Program-made: the position numbers and the translations under genes | The notes under the pieces: model-generated | Database searches by the model: none | What the model saw: the letters and a program-made list of their open reading frames with translations, nothing else | What the model was told of the DNA's origin: nothing | In this document: positions 1 through 8,835 of the stretch, one piece after another | How positions within the stretch are numbered: the first letter of the stretch is position 1 | Layout of the letters: every line of letters begins with the position of its first letter | Assembly: GCF_003052515.2 (NCBI RefSeq) | Contig: NZ_QARE02000013.1 | Location: forward strand, 62,001-126,000 | Reading direction: 5' to 3' | DNA length: 64,000 nucleotides | From: Pseudomonas sp. RIT409 | GTDB lineage: Bacteria; Pseudomonadota; Gammaproteobacteria; Pseudomonadales; Pseudomonadaceae

Positions 1-2
1 CG

Positions 3-977
3 CCGCTGTTTCTGGTTCCGCGCCTTTTGCGCGAGGCGCAGGCCCGTGAACAGATGGTCGTGGCCATTCTGTTCGGCACCCTCCTCATGCTGTTGCTGTC
101 GATTCCGGTGTACCTGAAGGAAGGCAATTCGACGGCGATCATTTCCGTCATCGGCGGCTTGGGCTACAGCAACCTCGACACCCTCAACCAAGGCTTGAGT
201 GGGTTATCGACCCGGATGGGCACGCCCTGGACACACCCCAACATCGCTGGCGGTGCGATGGCCATGTTGTTGCCGCTGGCCTTCTGCATCGGCTTGACGC
301 GCCAAGGCGTCGTGCGGCATTTGGGGCTGGCCGTGGCCCTGCTGGCGCTGGCCGGCTTGTTGCTCACCGGTTCACGCGGAGCGCTGGTCAGCCTGGTGCT
401 GGTGATGGGTTGGATGGCGCGCCGGCGCGTTCCGCATGTCGGACGTTTGCTGATGGCTGGTGCGATCTTCGGGATGTTGCTGCTGATGTTCTACCCCCCC
501 TTGCAGGAGCGCTTGATCGGCCTGTTCAGTAGCAATGACGCCAGTACGGCAGTCCGGTTCGAAGAGTATTCGCACTTCCCCGATGCCCTGAAAATGTTCC
601 CGCTGGGCATCGGTTTCAAAGTGGACCCGCCCGTTCCGGGGACCGGCCTCTGGGGGATCTCCAACCTCTGGCTGAACTATGCCTACAAGCTGGGCATTCC
701 CGGCATGCTGGTCTATATCGGCGTCACCGTCGCATGGTGGCGTGAAGCGCGTTTGCCCGATGACCGGGTCACCCTCAACCGCGATACGGCCCTGTGGCTG
801 GGCAGTCGGGTCGGCGTGCTGGCAGCGCTGCTCAGCGGCGCATTCGATCACTATTTCAGTTTCACCACGGTATTGATTGCATTGTTCTGGCTATTGCTCG
901 GGCTGAACCTCTACGAAGCCCGACGACTGCAGACCGCTGCACACGCCCTCGCCCCTGATGCCCGGGAGAACCCATGA
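3..977 (+). CDS. O-antigen ligase/polymerase-family membrane protein, PslJ-like (5' end cut by window)
   Basis: The frame is open from the first bases of the window, so the N-terminus lies outside; about 325 residues are visible. The visible part has repeated hydrophobic segments and the TGSRGA motif followed by a membrane helix, typical of the Wzy/WaaL (O-antigen ligase) family, which polymerises or ligates polysaccharide repeat units on the periplasmic side of the inner membrane. Its stop overlaps the next start as ATGA (974-977), so it is translationally coupled to the acyltransferase. With a MurJ/PslK-like flippase two genes on, the block looks like the end of a Psl-like exopolysaccharide operon. 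That assignment is inference from gene order; the family call is firm. Confidence 0.8.
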   Translation, partial: PLFLVPRLLREAQAREQMVVAILFGTLLMLLLSIPVYLKEGNSTAIISVIGGLGYSNLDTLNQGLSGLSTRMGTPWTHPNIAGGAMAMLLPLAFCIGLTRQGVVRHLGLAVALLALAGLLLTGSRGALVSLVLVMGWMARRRVPHVGRLLMAGAIFGMLLLMFYPPLQERLIGLFSSNDASTAVRFEEYSHFPDALKMFPLGIGFKVDPPVPGTGLWGISNLWLNYAYKLGIPGMLVYIGVTVAWWREARLPDDRVTLNRDTALWLGSRVGVLAALLSGAFDHYFSFTTVLIALFWLLLGLNLYEARRLQTAAHALAPDARENP

Positions 978-1795
978 AACACCGCATGTTGCATTCCCAT
1001 GACCTGCGCCAGGCGCTGCCCGACTACGCACGCAAGATGGGGGTGAGCCCGCAGGAGCTGGAGAGCGCCTACGACTGGATGCTTGCCAACGACGTCTGTT
1101 TCGAAACGCCCATGAAGGGCAAAACCCTCTGTTTCATCAGTTACCTGAACATCGAGCCGCGCATCGAGCACCCCCTGGCCCGCCGCTTCTACCGGCTGTT
1201 GGGCCAGGAAACCGCCGGTGCGCTGATTCCGCTGTACGGCATCAACTGGCCGACCCTGCGCGATCGTATGCTGCGAACGTGGGAGCAGGTCTACAACATT
1301 CTCATCTGCAAGATCCCCAGCCATACCCTGCGCCTGCTCTGGCTGCGGTTGGGGGGCGCGAAGATCGGCAAGGGGTCGACGGTCTGGCGCAACACCGAGA
1401 TCCTCGGCGTGGATGGCCTGCGCATCGGCGACGACAGCACCGTCGGCTGGCACTGCCAACTCGATGCACGGGGCGGCCTGTTCATTGGCAATCATGTGAC
1501 CATCGCTTCCCATGTGCTGATCATCGCGGGCGGCCACGACCTCCAGGCCCCTGAGTTCTGGGCCGTGGGCGGGCCGGTCTACGTACGCGACTACGCCTGG
1601 GTCGCCAGCCGAGCCCTGTTGTCATTTGGCGCCGACATCGGCGAAGGCGCCGTGGTGGGGGGCGGCAGCGTGGTGTCCAAGCCCATTGCGCCCTACGCCA
1701 TCGTGGGCGGGCCGAATGCGGAAATCAAAGGCGAACGGGCCCGCAACCTGAATTACAAAGTGGGCGGCAAAGGCCTGTTCACGCTGTTTCACTGA
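974..1795 (+). CDS. Hexapeptide-repeat acyltransferase (exopolysaccharide modification)
   Basis: This 273-residue protein has a roughly 120-residue N-terminal region followed by left-handed beta-helix hexapeptide repeats (about residues 125-245), with repeated I-G-[DNEK] turns. The active-site-type His lies in the segment AGGHDL, as in WcaF/NodL-like O-acetyltransferases. It probably acylates a sugar of the exopolysaccharide whose ligase and flippase flank it. The start overlaps the upstream stop by 4 bp and the stop is 9 bp before the flippase gene, so the three form one operon. The N-terminal extension before the repeats is longer than in small maltose/galactoside acetyltransferases. The acyl donor and target sugar cannot be told from sequence. 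Confidence 0.8.
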   Translation: MKHRMLHSHDLRQALPDYARKMGVSPQELESAYDWMLANDVCFETPMKGKTLCFISYLNIEPRIEHPLARRFYRLLGQETAGALIPLYGINWPTLRDRMLRTWEQVYNILICKIPSHTLRLLWLRLGGAKIGKGSTVWRNTEILGVDGLRIGDDSTVGWHCQLDARGGLFIGNHVTIASHVLIIAGGHDLQAPEFWAVGGPVYVRDYAWVASRALLSFGADIGEGAVVGGGSVVSKPIAPYAIVGGPNAEIKGERARNLNYKVGGKGLFTLFH

Positions 1796-1804
1796 GGGCT
1801 GGCC

Positions 1805-3220
1805 ATGTTCGGATCGACGGTGTGGCTGACCCTGGCGACTCTCGCCGGGTTGGCCGCCGGGTTTGCCCGCGAATGGCTGCTGGTGGCTGCCTGGGACGCG
1901 GGCGGCCGCAGCGATGCCTTTCTGGTCGCCCTGTTTCTGCCCGAGGCCCTGCGCATGGCGCTGGCGGCTGGGCTGCTCAGTGCCGCCGCGCTGCCCCTGT
2001 ATCAGCAACGGGCGGCGCACGCTCAGCAGAACTGGCTCGGTGCCCTCGCCCCTCGGCTGCTGGTATGCGGGCTGGGGTTGGGTGCACTGCTCAGCGCAAG
2101 CGCCTCGCTGTGGGTGCGTCTGATCGGGCCGGGGCTGGACGAAGCCGGGTACGCCTTGGCTACCGGTGCAATGCGTTGGCTGGCGTGGTCGGCACCGGGC
2201 TTTCTGCTGCATGCGCTGCTGTGCGTACCGCTGCAGGCCCGCTCGCGCTTCGTATTGGCGGGGACGGGCTCGCTGGTGTTTAACCTGCCGCCGGTGCTTT
2301 ACCTCGCCGCGATGCACCACGACGCCACGCCGACCGGGTTGGCCATAGCCTGTCTGCTCGGCAGCCTGCTCATGCCGGGTGTGCTGTTGCCTGCGCTGTA
2401 CCGCGAAGGCTGGAAGCCTTGGCACCGTTCACAGGCCCCAGGCGCGGGCCGAGAGCTGTTGCAACGCATCGGACCCTTGCTCAGCAGCAACCTGGCCAGT
2501 CAGGGCCTGGCGTTGCTGGAGCGAATGGTGGCATCGCTGTTGGGCGAAGGCGCAGTCACTTGGGTCAACCTGGCGCGCAAGCTCATCAACCTGCCGCTGA
2601 TCGCGTTGATGAGCCTGAATCAAGTGCTGCTCGGTTTAATGAGCGGTGCCGAGGGTGATCAACGCATGGGCCTGCTGCGCAAAGGCCTGAGCACTGCCAC
2701 GCTGCTCACCGTGCCCGCCGTAGCCGGACTGATTGGCGCCGCCGGGGCGCTGGTGTTCCTGCTGATCCCCAGCCAGGCCGTCGAGGGTCCTCTGCCGGGA
2801 TTGTTGGCCTGGTTTTCCGTGCCCCTGATGTTCGGCGCCTGGAACGCCCTGCTGGCCCGCTATGCCTATGCTGCAGGCGACACCCGCATGCCGTTGGCGT
2901 GTGAGCTGACGGGCAGCGTGCTCAACGCGCTGTTGCTGGGTGTTTTGCCGTTCGTGTTCGGCCTGACCGGTATCGCCATGGCCGGGATCGGTGGCGTCGT
3001 GCTGACCGCTTGGCTGCTGATGCGCCGGCAGCGGCTGCTGCAGGCGTTGCCATGGCGTCGGCAATGGTCGCTGGGGGTCGCGACCATGGCGCTGGCCGCA
3101 AGCTTGCTTCATCCGCTGAGCAACGTCTGGCTGCAATTGGGCTTGAGCGGTGCGTACGGCGTCGTGCTGTTGATCGTCATCGCGCTATGGCTCAAACCCT
3201 GGCGGCCGATCAATGGCTGA
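1805..3220 (+). CDS. MurJ/MVF-family lipid-linked oligosaccharide flippase, PslK-like
   Basis: This 471-residue polytopic membrane protein has about 12-14 hydrophobic segments. The N-terminal half matches the MVF/MurJ pattern (GFAREWLLVAAWDAGGRSDAFLVA, with the conserved G-x-x-R-E and S-D-A-F elements), shared by the MurJ lipid II flippase and by PslK-type flippases of exopolysaccharide clusters. Housekeeping murJ normally sits near ribF/rpsT, so this copy, placed behind a polymerase/ligase and an acyltransferase, is better read as a dedicated exopolysaccharide flippase. ATG at 1805 follows a weak GAGGG-containing leader. The last 11 bp overlap the convergent fmdB gene. Confidence 0.8.
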   Translation: MFGSTVWLTLATLAGLAAGFAREWLLVAAWDAGGRSDAFLVALFLPEALRMALAAGLLSAAALPLYQQRAAHAQQNWLGALAPRLLVCGLGLGALLSASASLWVRLIGPGLDEAGYALATGAMRWLAWSAPGFLLHALLCVPLQARSRFVLAGTGSLVFNLPPVLYLAAMHHDATPTGLAIACLLGSLLMPGVLLPALYREGWKPWHRSQAPGAGRELLQRIGPLLSSNLASQGLALLERMVASLLGEGAVTWVNLARKLINLPLIALMSLNQVLLGLMSGAEGDQRMGLLRKGLSTATLLTVPAVAGLIGAAGALVFLLIPSQAVEGPLPGLLAWFSVPLMFGAWNALLARYAYAAGDTRMPLACELTGSVLNALLLGVLPFVFGLTGIAMAGIGGVVLTAWLLMRRQRLLQALPWRRQWSLGVATMALAASLLHPLSNVWLQLGLSGAYGVVLLIVIALWLKPWRPING

Positions 3221-3557
3221 TCATCCAAGGTCGCCCGGCTGGCTTGCCTTTGAGCGCATGGGGATTGTCCTTGCTCGGCTCGACTTTTTTGCTCGGGGCG
3301 CAACAGCCACAGCCGGTAGGGTGCCGCCGGCTGTCCTGATATTCGCCGAGGGTCTGCGGCGCATGGGCGCTGCGTTCGTTCGCGGCCATCGCCTTGCGCG
3401 TGTGGCCTGCCATCGTCGCCAGCCCGGGAGCGGACAGAATCACTCGCATGCTGGATGCACCGCATTCAGGGCAATCGCAGGGTAAGGCGCTTTCGGACAT
3501 GGGCCGCAGGGCGGTGAAGTCACCGCAGTGGGGGCAGTCGTATTCGTACACGGGCAT
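3210..3557 (-). CDS. fmdB: FmdB-family zinc-ribbon protein
   Basis: This is a 115-residue protein. The N-terminus MPVYEYDCPHCG plus the later CDCPECG make a CxxC...CxxC zinc ribbon (C8, C11, C29, C32; C27 is an extra Cys), the hallmark of the FmdB family. The family is named after the putative regulator encoded beside formamidase in Methylophilus. The C-terminal half is low-complexity and carries a second short Cys cluster (CGCC). It lies downstream of fmdA on the same strand, with about 170 bp between them. The start at 3557 is preceded by GAGGA at good spacing. A regulatory role for formamidase is the historical proposal and is not shown by the sequence. Confidence 0.85.
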   Translation of the reverse strand: MPVYEYDCPHCGDFTALRPMSESALPCDCPECGASSMRVILSAPGLATMAGHTRKAMAANERSAHAPQTLGEYQDSRRHPTGCGCCAPSKKVEPSKDNPHALKGKPAGRPWMISH

Positions 3558-3726
3558 GGCAGGGTCCTCGATTCGGTTTCAACGTCGCACTCTGTTGATC
3601 GTGCCCAGGCGCCGCGTAGGTCCAGGTCCCGTGACGCTGGGCATCAGCCCCGGCAATGCACACGGAGCGTTCGGGTCTTTATCACGCGGAGCATGGGCGC
3701 GTTCGATCTGCGGGGTCGACCCGGCG

Positions 3727-4956
3727 TTACTTGTCCGGCGCAATGGGCAGGTCGACACTGCCATCGATGAATTGGGTCGGCCCGCTTGCGCTCGGGTTAA
3801 TGTCGAACCCGAAGATCTCAGTCGGCAGCCACAGCGTGGCGCAGGCGTTAGGGATGTCCACCACGCCACTGATATGCCCCTGCACCGGCGCCGAGCCGAG
3901 CAAGGCATACCCCTGCGCAGGCGAGTAGCCGAATTTGGTCATGTAATTGATCGCATTCAGGCACGCCTGACGATAGGCCACATTGACGTCCAGGTAGTGT
4001 TGCTGTCCGGCCTCGTCCACCGAAATGCCCTCGAAGATCAGGTACTTGTTGTACGTCGGCACGATGGGGCTGGGTTTGAATACCGGGTTCTTGATTCCGT
4101 ACTTGACCATGCCCCCCTTGATCAACTCGACGCGCATGTGCACCCAACCGGCCATTTCGATCGCACCACAAAAGGTGATCTCACCATCGCCCTGACTGAA
4201 ATGCAGATCGCCCACTGACAGCCCGGCCCCGTCGACGTATACGGGGAAGAACACCTTCGAACCGCGGGACAGATCCTTGATGTCGCAGTTGCCGCCATGC
4301 TCGCGCGGCGGCACGGTGCGGGCGCCGGTGGCAGCGGCCATGTCCCGCGCAGGGCCTTTGAGTTTGCCCATGTGCGCAGTCTTGGCGTGGGGTGGATTTG
4401 CCAACGGCGGGACACGGCCCGGCTCGGTGTCGATCAGTTCCTGCTCGCGACGGTTCCATTCGGCGAGCATCTTGTGATCAGGCAGGCAGCCGATCAGGCC
4501 GGGATGAATAAGACCGGCGAATTCGACGCCAGGAATGTGCCGCGAGCGGGTCATCATGCCTTTGAAATCCCAGATCGCCTTTTGCGCCATCGGGAAATGA
4601 TCGGTGAGGAAGCCGCCGCCGTTCTGCTTCGAGAAGAACCCATTGAAGCCCCATTGCGAATCGGCCCGGGCACCGATGTCCAACAGGTCGACCACCAACA
4701 GGTCACCGGGCTCTGCGCCATGCACCCCGACCGGACCGGAGAGGTAATGCACGGTGGACAGATCGACATCCCGCACGTCGCTGGCGTCATCGTCGTTCTT
4801 GATCGCTCCGGCGGTCCAGTCGTAGGTTTCAAGAATGAAATCCTCCCCCGGCTTGACCCAACAGGCCATCGGAAGGTCTGGGTGCCAGCGGTTGTGGATC
4901 TGCTCGTTTTCGGTAGCGGGCTGGTTGAGATCGACTTTGATCAAAACTTCGGTCAT
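3727..4956 (-). CDS. fmdA: Formamidase (acetamidase/formamidase family)
   Basis: This 409-residue cytoplasmic amidohydrolase hydrolyses formamide (and more slowly other short amides) to the acid and ammonia. It starts MTEVLIKVDLNQPA and carries family features such as HNRWHPDLPM, YDWTAGAIKNDDDASDVRDVDL and the long conserved block around PREHGGNCDIKDL, matching full-length FmdA proteins of about 405-410 residues. An AGGAG lies 8 bases before ATG 4956. It is downstream of urtE on the same strand, separated by 152 bp containing a REP sequence. With the ABC importer upstream it forms a complete amide uptake and hydrolysis route for nitrogen supply. Urease is not encoded in the window. Confidence 0.93.
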   Translation of the reverse strand: MTEVLIKVDLNQPATENEQIHNRWHPDLPMACWVKPGEDFILETYDWTAGAIKNDDDASDVRDVDLSTVHYLSGPVGVHGAEPGDLLVVDLLDIGARADSQWGFNGFFSKQNGGGFLTDHFPMAQKAIWDFKGMMTRSRHIPGVEFAGLIHPGLIGCLPDHKMLAEWNRREQELIDTEPGRVPPLANPPHAKTAHMGKLKGPARDMAAATGARTVPPREHGGNCDIKDLSRGSKVFFPVYVDGAGLSVGDLHFSQGDGEITFCGAIEMAGWVHMRVELIKGGMVKYGIKNPVFKPSPIVPTYNKYLIFEGISVDEAGQQHYLDVNVAYRQACLNAINYMTKFGYSPAQGYALLGSAPVQGHISGVVDIPNACATLWLPTEIFGFDINPSASGPTQFIDGSVDLPIAPDK

Positions 4957-5013
4957 GGGTGTTCTCCTGGGGTTCCTGGGTCAACGGATGGTTCTGGGTG
5001 GATGCACTGGCCA

Positions 5014-5047
5014 CTTGGCGGGCAAGCGCGCGCCTGCAGGTTCGAGC
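5014..5047. repeat. REP-like element between urtE and fmdA
   Basis: The stretch contains GCGGGCAAGCGCGCGCCTGCAGG, close to the Pseudomonas REP core seen again at 8795 and in the REPIN at 51461-51550. It is a single copy in the fmdA-urtE intercistronic gap and may affect mRNA stability of the operon. Confidence 0.6.
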
Positions 5048-5108
5048 TCTTCCGCAGGTACGCTGGCCAGCAATGCAATCGAACAAACACTGCAGATCTC
5101 GAATGGGG

Positions 5109-5798
5109 TTAAACCGAGAGATAACGACTGATCGTTGCCTCATCGACATTGGCCCGCGTCTCCTCGATCACGAACCGGCCCTTTTCGATCACCAGAAACC
5201 GGTCGGCGATTTCCAGGGTGAAGGACAGCACCTGTTCCGATACCACGATGGTCAGGTTGCGCAGGTTGCGGATCTCTTTGAGGGTGCGGGCGATGTCCTT
5301 GATGATCGACGGCTGAATGCCTTCGGTAGGCTCGTCAAGCAACAGCACTTTGGGGTTGGTCGCCAGCGCTCGGGCGATTGCCAGTTGCTGCTGCTGCCCA
5401 CCGGACAAGTTGCCGCCGCGCCGGTTGCGCATGTCGAACAGCACCGGAAACAAGGCGTAGAGGTCTTCAGACACCTTGCCTCTGGCCGACGCGGGCAGGC
5501 CGGTCTGAATGTTTTCCAGCACCGTCATGGAGGGAAAAATCATCCGCCCCTGAGGCACGTACGCCATGCCGTGCTCCACCCTGGCATGGGTCTCCATGGC
5601 CGAGACGTCGATCCCTTCGACCTGCACCTGGCCGCGCCACTGCGGGAGGATGCCCATCAGACTCTTGAACAGAGTGGTCTTGCCCATGCCGTTGCGGCCC
5701 ATGACGGCGACGATTTCCTGCTTCTGCACGGCCATATCGAGGTCGTGAAGTATCTGGCTCTGGCCATAGCCGCACGCCAGTTGATGGATGGTGAACAT
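5109..5798 (-). CDS. urtE: Urea/short-chain amide ABC transporter ATP-binding protein UrtE
   Basis: This 229-residue cytoplasmic ATPase belongs to the LivF/UrtE group. Walker A GRNGMGKTT, signature LSGGQQQQLAIAR and Walker B LLLDEPTEG are all present, and the protein ends in YLSV. The longer reading frame upstream is out of family; ATG at 5798 (MFTIHQLACGYG) is preceded by GAGGAG at 7-base spacing and sits 10 bp after the urtD stop. It pairs with UrtD to power import through UrtB/UrtC. Substrate could be urea or amides; adjacency to fmdA favours amides, as in the fmdDEF system of Methylophilus. Confidence 0.92.
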   Translation of the reverse strand: MFTIHQLACGYGQSQILHDLDMAVQKQEIVAVMGRNGMGKTTLFKSLMGILPQWRGQVQVEGIDVSAMETHARVEHGMAYVPQGRMIFPSMTVLENIQTGLPASARGKVSEDLYALFPVLFDMRNRRGGNLSGGQQQQLAIARALATNPKVLLLDEPTEGIQPSIIKDIARTLKEIRNLRNLTIVVSEQVLSFTLEIADRFLVIEKGRFVIEETRANVDEATISRYLSV

Positions 5799-5808
5799 GC
5801 TGCGCTCC

Positions 5809-6570
5809 TCAATGGCCGAGATAGACTTCGATGACTTTCGGGTTGCTCTGCACCGACTCCATGCTGCCCTCGGCCAGCACCTTGCCCTGATGCAGCACCG
5901 TGACTTTGTGCGCGATGCTCTTGACGAACTCCATGTCATGCTCGATTACCAGCACCGAGCGGCCCTGGCTGATGCGGTTAAGCAATTCGGCGGTCTGCGC
6001 GCGCTCGCTGACGCTCATGCCCGCCACCGGCTCGTCGAGCATCAATAGTTCAGGGTCTTGCATGAGCAACATGCCGATCTCCAGCCACTGCTTCTGGCCG
6101 TGGGACAACAAGCCGGCCTGCTGCTGCAACAGATCGGCGAGGAAGATGTCCTTTGCCACCTCGTGGACCCGATCGACCACAGTCTGGCTTCGCTGGAAAA
6201 ACAGCGCACCGAACACGCTGCGCCCTTTGGGGAAGGACATTTCCAGGTTTTCGAACACGCTCAGGTTGTCGTAAATCGACGGCGTCTGGAATTTGCGCCC
6301 AACCCCGGCGCGAACGATGTCGTACTCGTTCATCCGGGTCAGCTCACGGTCCTTGAACTGAATGCTGCCGCCGGTAGCGCGGGTCTTGCCGCAGATCAAA
6401 TCGAGGACCGTGGTCTTGCCTGCACCATTGGGGCCGATGACCACCCGCACCTCGTTACGGTCGATGTACAGGTTCAGGTCGTCTACCGCCTTGAAGCCGT
6501 CGAAAGACACCGTCAGCCCCTCGACTGCCAGCACCGGTTTGGGCATCTGAAAGCCACTGGCCGTGGTCAT
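5809..6570 (-). CDS. urtD: Urea/short-chain amide ABC transporter ATP-binding protein UrtD
   Basis: This 253-residue ATPase belongs to the LivG/UrtD group. Walker A is GPNGAGKTT, the signature is the LSHGQKQWLEIG variant characteristic of UrtD, Walker B is LLMLDEPVAG, and the H-loop is VIEHDMEF. Its ATG overlaps the last 4 bases of urtC, indicating translational coupling. It is the second nucleotide-binding subunit of the importer, in the order urtA-B-C-D-E typical of urea transport operons. Confidence 0.93.
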   Translation of the reverse strand: MTTASGFQMPKPVLAVEGLTVSFDGFKAVDDLNLYIDRNEVRVVIGPNGAGKTTVLDLICGKTRATGGSIQFKDRELTRMNEYDIVRAGVGRKFQTPSIYDNLSVFENLEMSFPKGRSVFGALFFQRSQTVVDRVHEVAKDIFLADLLQQQAGLLSHGQKQWLEIGMLLMQDPELLMLDEPVAGMSVSERAQTAELLNRISQGRSVLVIEHDMEFVKSIAHKVTVLHQGKVLAEGSMESVQSNPKVIEVYLGH

Positions 6571-7742
6571 GGTTGGGTCTCCAGGGAACTGTTGACGGAT
6601 TTGGCGCCGGTTACAGCAGCCGGTTTTGCAGGTGCAGGGGCGGCAGGCAGCGCGGGTTTACCCTTCAGTCGTGCCAACCATTTGCGTCCGTGGCTTTCCC
6701 ATAACCCGGCCAGCCCGTTGGGGAAGTACATGACCACGGCAATGAACAAGCCGCCCATCAGGTACAGCCACAGTTCAGGGAAGGATTCAGAGAAATAGGT
6801 CTTGCCGTAATTCACCAGCAACGAGCCGTACACCGCGCCGAGCAGCGACATGCGGCCGCCGACCGCGGCGAAGATCACCATCTCGATGGACGGCACGATG
6901 CCGACGAACGACGGCGACATAAACCCCACCTGCAAGGCGAACATCGCCCCGCCGACGGCGGAAAACCCGGCGGCAACGCAGTACACGAAGACCTTGAAGC
7001 TGGCCACGTCGTAACCGGAGAAACGCACACGCTCCTCCTTGTCGCGCATGGCCATCAGCAAGCGGCCGAGCTTGGAAGCGAGGATGAACTTACCGATCAG
7101 GATGCAGCCGAGCAGCAATGCGGCGTTGATGAAATACAACGCGAGCCTTGCGCCGTCGCCACGGATGTCCCACCCCATGAGGGTCTTGAGATCGGTAATG
7201 CCGTTGACCCCGCCCGTCAGGCCCTGCTGACCGATGATCAAGACAGTGAGAATCAGCGCGATGGCCTGGGTGACGATGGAAAAGTACACATCCCCCACGC
7301 GACGTTTGAAAAGCGCCGCGCCGATCACCAGCGCAAGGATCACCGGTACCGCCACCACCGCAACCACCGTGAAACCGAAACTGTGAAAGGGCATCCAGAA
7401 TGCGGGCAGTTCGGTGATCTGATTCCAGTCCATGAAATCCGGTATGCCCGGCGTAGACTGGATTTTCGTACTCTCCGGGTCACTGGCTTCCAGTTTGAGG
7501 AACATGGCCATGCAGTACCCACCCAAACCGAAGAACACACCCTGCCCCAGGCTGAGAATCCCGCCGTAGCCCCAGCACAACACCAGCCCGACGGCGACGA
7601 AGGCGTAGGTCAGGTATTTGCCGACCATGTTCAGGCGAAAGGCGTCCAGCGTGAGTGGAAACACCAGCAGTATCAGCGCGGCCAGGATCAGCAGGCCGAT
7701 CACCCCTTGCCGTCCGCCCATGAGTCTGTCTATAGCGTTCAT
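6567..7742 (-). CDS. urtC: Urea/short-chain amide ABC transporter permease UrtC
   Basis: This 391-residue inner-membrane permease belongs to the LivM/UrtC group. About ten hydrophobic segments are visible, with GYGGILSLGQGVFFGLGGYCMAMFLK near residues 58-83 matching the conserved LivM-type region. The C-terminal 35 residues are Ala/Pro-rich and cytoplasmic. The start is 10 bp after the urtB stop. It forms the transmembrane pathway with UrtB. Confidence 0.93.
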   Translation of the reverse strand: MNAIDRLMGGRQGVIGLLILAALILLVFPLTLDAFRLNMVGKYLTYAFVAVGLVLCWGYGGILSLGQGVFFGLGGYCMAMFLKLEASDPESTKIQSTPGIPDFMDWNQITELPAFWMPFHSFGFTVVAVVAVPVILALVIGAALFKRRVGDVYFSIVTQAIALILTVLIIGQQGLTGGVNGITDLKTLMGWDIRGDGARLALYFINAALLLGCILIGKFILASKLGRLLMAMRDKEERVRFSGYDVASFKVFVYCVAAGFSAVGGAMFALQVGFMSPSFVGIVPSIEMVIFAAVGGRMSLLGAVYGSLLVNYGKTYFSESFPELWLYLMGGLFIAVVMYFPNGLAGLWESHGRKWLARLKGKPALPAAPAPAKPAAVTGAKSVNSSLETQP

Positions 7743-7752
7743 CTGTGCGCCT

Positions 7753-8670
7753 CTATTTGCGAACTTTGCTGGAGAACAGCCCTTGCGGGCGCATCAACAG
7801 GATGAGGATCACGGTCGAAAGGGTCAGCACCTTGGCCATTGAACCGCTCATGAAGAATTCCGAGACCGACTGCGTCTGGGCAATGGCGAAGGCCGACGCT
7901 ATGGTGCCGAGCAAGCTTTGGGCGCCGCCGAAGACCACCGTGAGAAAGGTGTCGACGATGTACAGCGAGCCCGCCGTGGGTCCGGTGGAGCCAATGGTCG
8001 TGAAGGCCGCGCCCGCGACCCCGGCGACCCCGCACCCGAGGGCGAACGTCATGCGGTCGACTTGACGGGTGTTGATACCGACGGCGCGGCTCATCACCCG
8101 GTTTTGCACCGTCGCCCGCACCTGCAGACCCCAGCGTGTGCGGTAAAGCATCAGAAAAATGCCGCCGGTCAACAACGCCGTGAGTGCCATCACGAACAGG
8201 CCGTTTTTGGGAATCTCGATGGCGTCGGTCAGGTTCACCGCGCCCATCAACCACTCCGGCGGGTTGGCACTGACTTCACGGGCGCCGAAGATCGAGCGAA
8301 ACGCCTGTTGCATCACCAGTGACAGGCCCCAGGTGGCGAGCAGGGTGTCCAGCGGTCGATGGTACAGACGGCTGATCATCACCCTCTCCACCGCCCAGCC
8401 GATGGCGCCAGCCACCACGAAGGACAAGGCGATGGCAAAGAAAAAGTAGTACGGCTGCATCGACGGCAGATGGTTTTGCACCAGGGTCGAGAGCATGTAC
8501 GTGGTGTAGGCACCCAGGGTGAGGAACTCCCCGTGGGCCATGTTGATCACCCCCATCTGGCCGAAGATGATTGCCAGCCCCAGGGCCATGAGCAGCAACA
8601 CGCAGAACACGGACAAGCCGTTGAACCCCTGCATGGCAGCGATGGCACCAAACTCAGATAGCCATTGCAT
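7753..8670 (-). CDS. urtB: Urea/short-chain amide ABC transporter permease UrtB
   Basis: This 305-residue inner-membrane permease belongs to the LivH/UrtB group. The N-terminal half contains the conserved FGQMGVINMAHGEFLTLGAY block. The start was placed at ATG 8670 (MQWLSEFG) because GAGGA lies about 8 bases upstream; the 16 extra upstream residues in the open frame do not resemble the family. Many UrtB proteins carry a long periplasmic N-terminal extension. This one lacks it, like the shorter amide-transport permeases. A 165-bp gap with a REP sequence separates it from urtA. Confidence 0.92.
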   Translation of the reverse strand: MQWLSEFGAIAAMQGFNGLSVFCVLLLMALGLAIIFGQMGVINMAHGEFLTLGAYTTYMLSTLVQNHLPSMQPYYFFFAIALSFVVAGAIGWAVERVMISRLYHRPLDTLLATWGLSLVMQQAFRSIFGAREVSANPPEWLMGAVNLTDAIEIPKNGLFVMALTALLTGGIFLMLYRTRWGLQVRATVQNRVMSRAVGINTRQVDRMTFALGCGVAGVAGAAFTTIGSTGPTAGSLYIVDTFLTVVFGGAQSLLGTIASAFAIAQTQSVSEFFMSGSMAKVLTLSTVILILLMRPQGLFSSKVRK

Positions 8671-8794
8671 GGTGGTGTCCTCAGAAGAAGTGACGTAGAA
8701 ACGATCGACGATCAGCATCGGTGAACGTAGTCGGCGCGCGCCTGCGCGCGAATGGCGCGGACAAGCGATCGAGATGTTCTGGATTGACCACCCT

Positions 8795-8822
8795 CACCGC
8801 GGGCAAGTGCGCGCCTACCGGT
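8795..8822. repeat. REP-like element between urtA and urtB
   Basis: CACCGCGGGCAAGTGCGCGC followed by CTACCGGT matches the pseudomonad REP core with a few changes. It lies just past the urtA stop, where a stem could protect the abundant binding-protein message or uncouple it from urtB. Confidence 0.55.
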
Positions 8823-8835
8823 CTCAGCGAATCGG

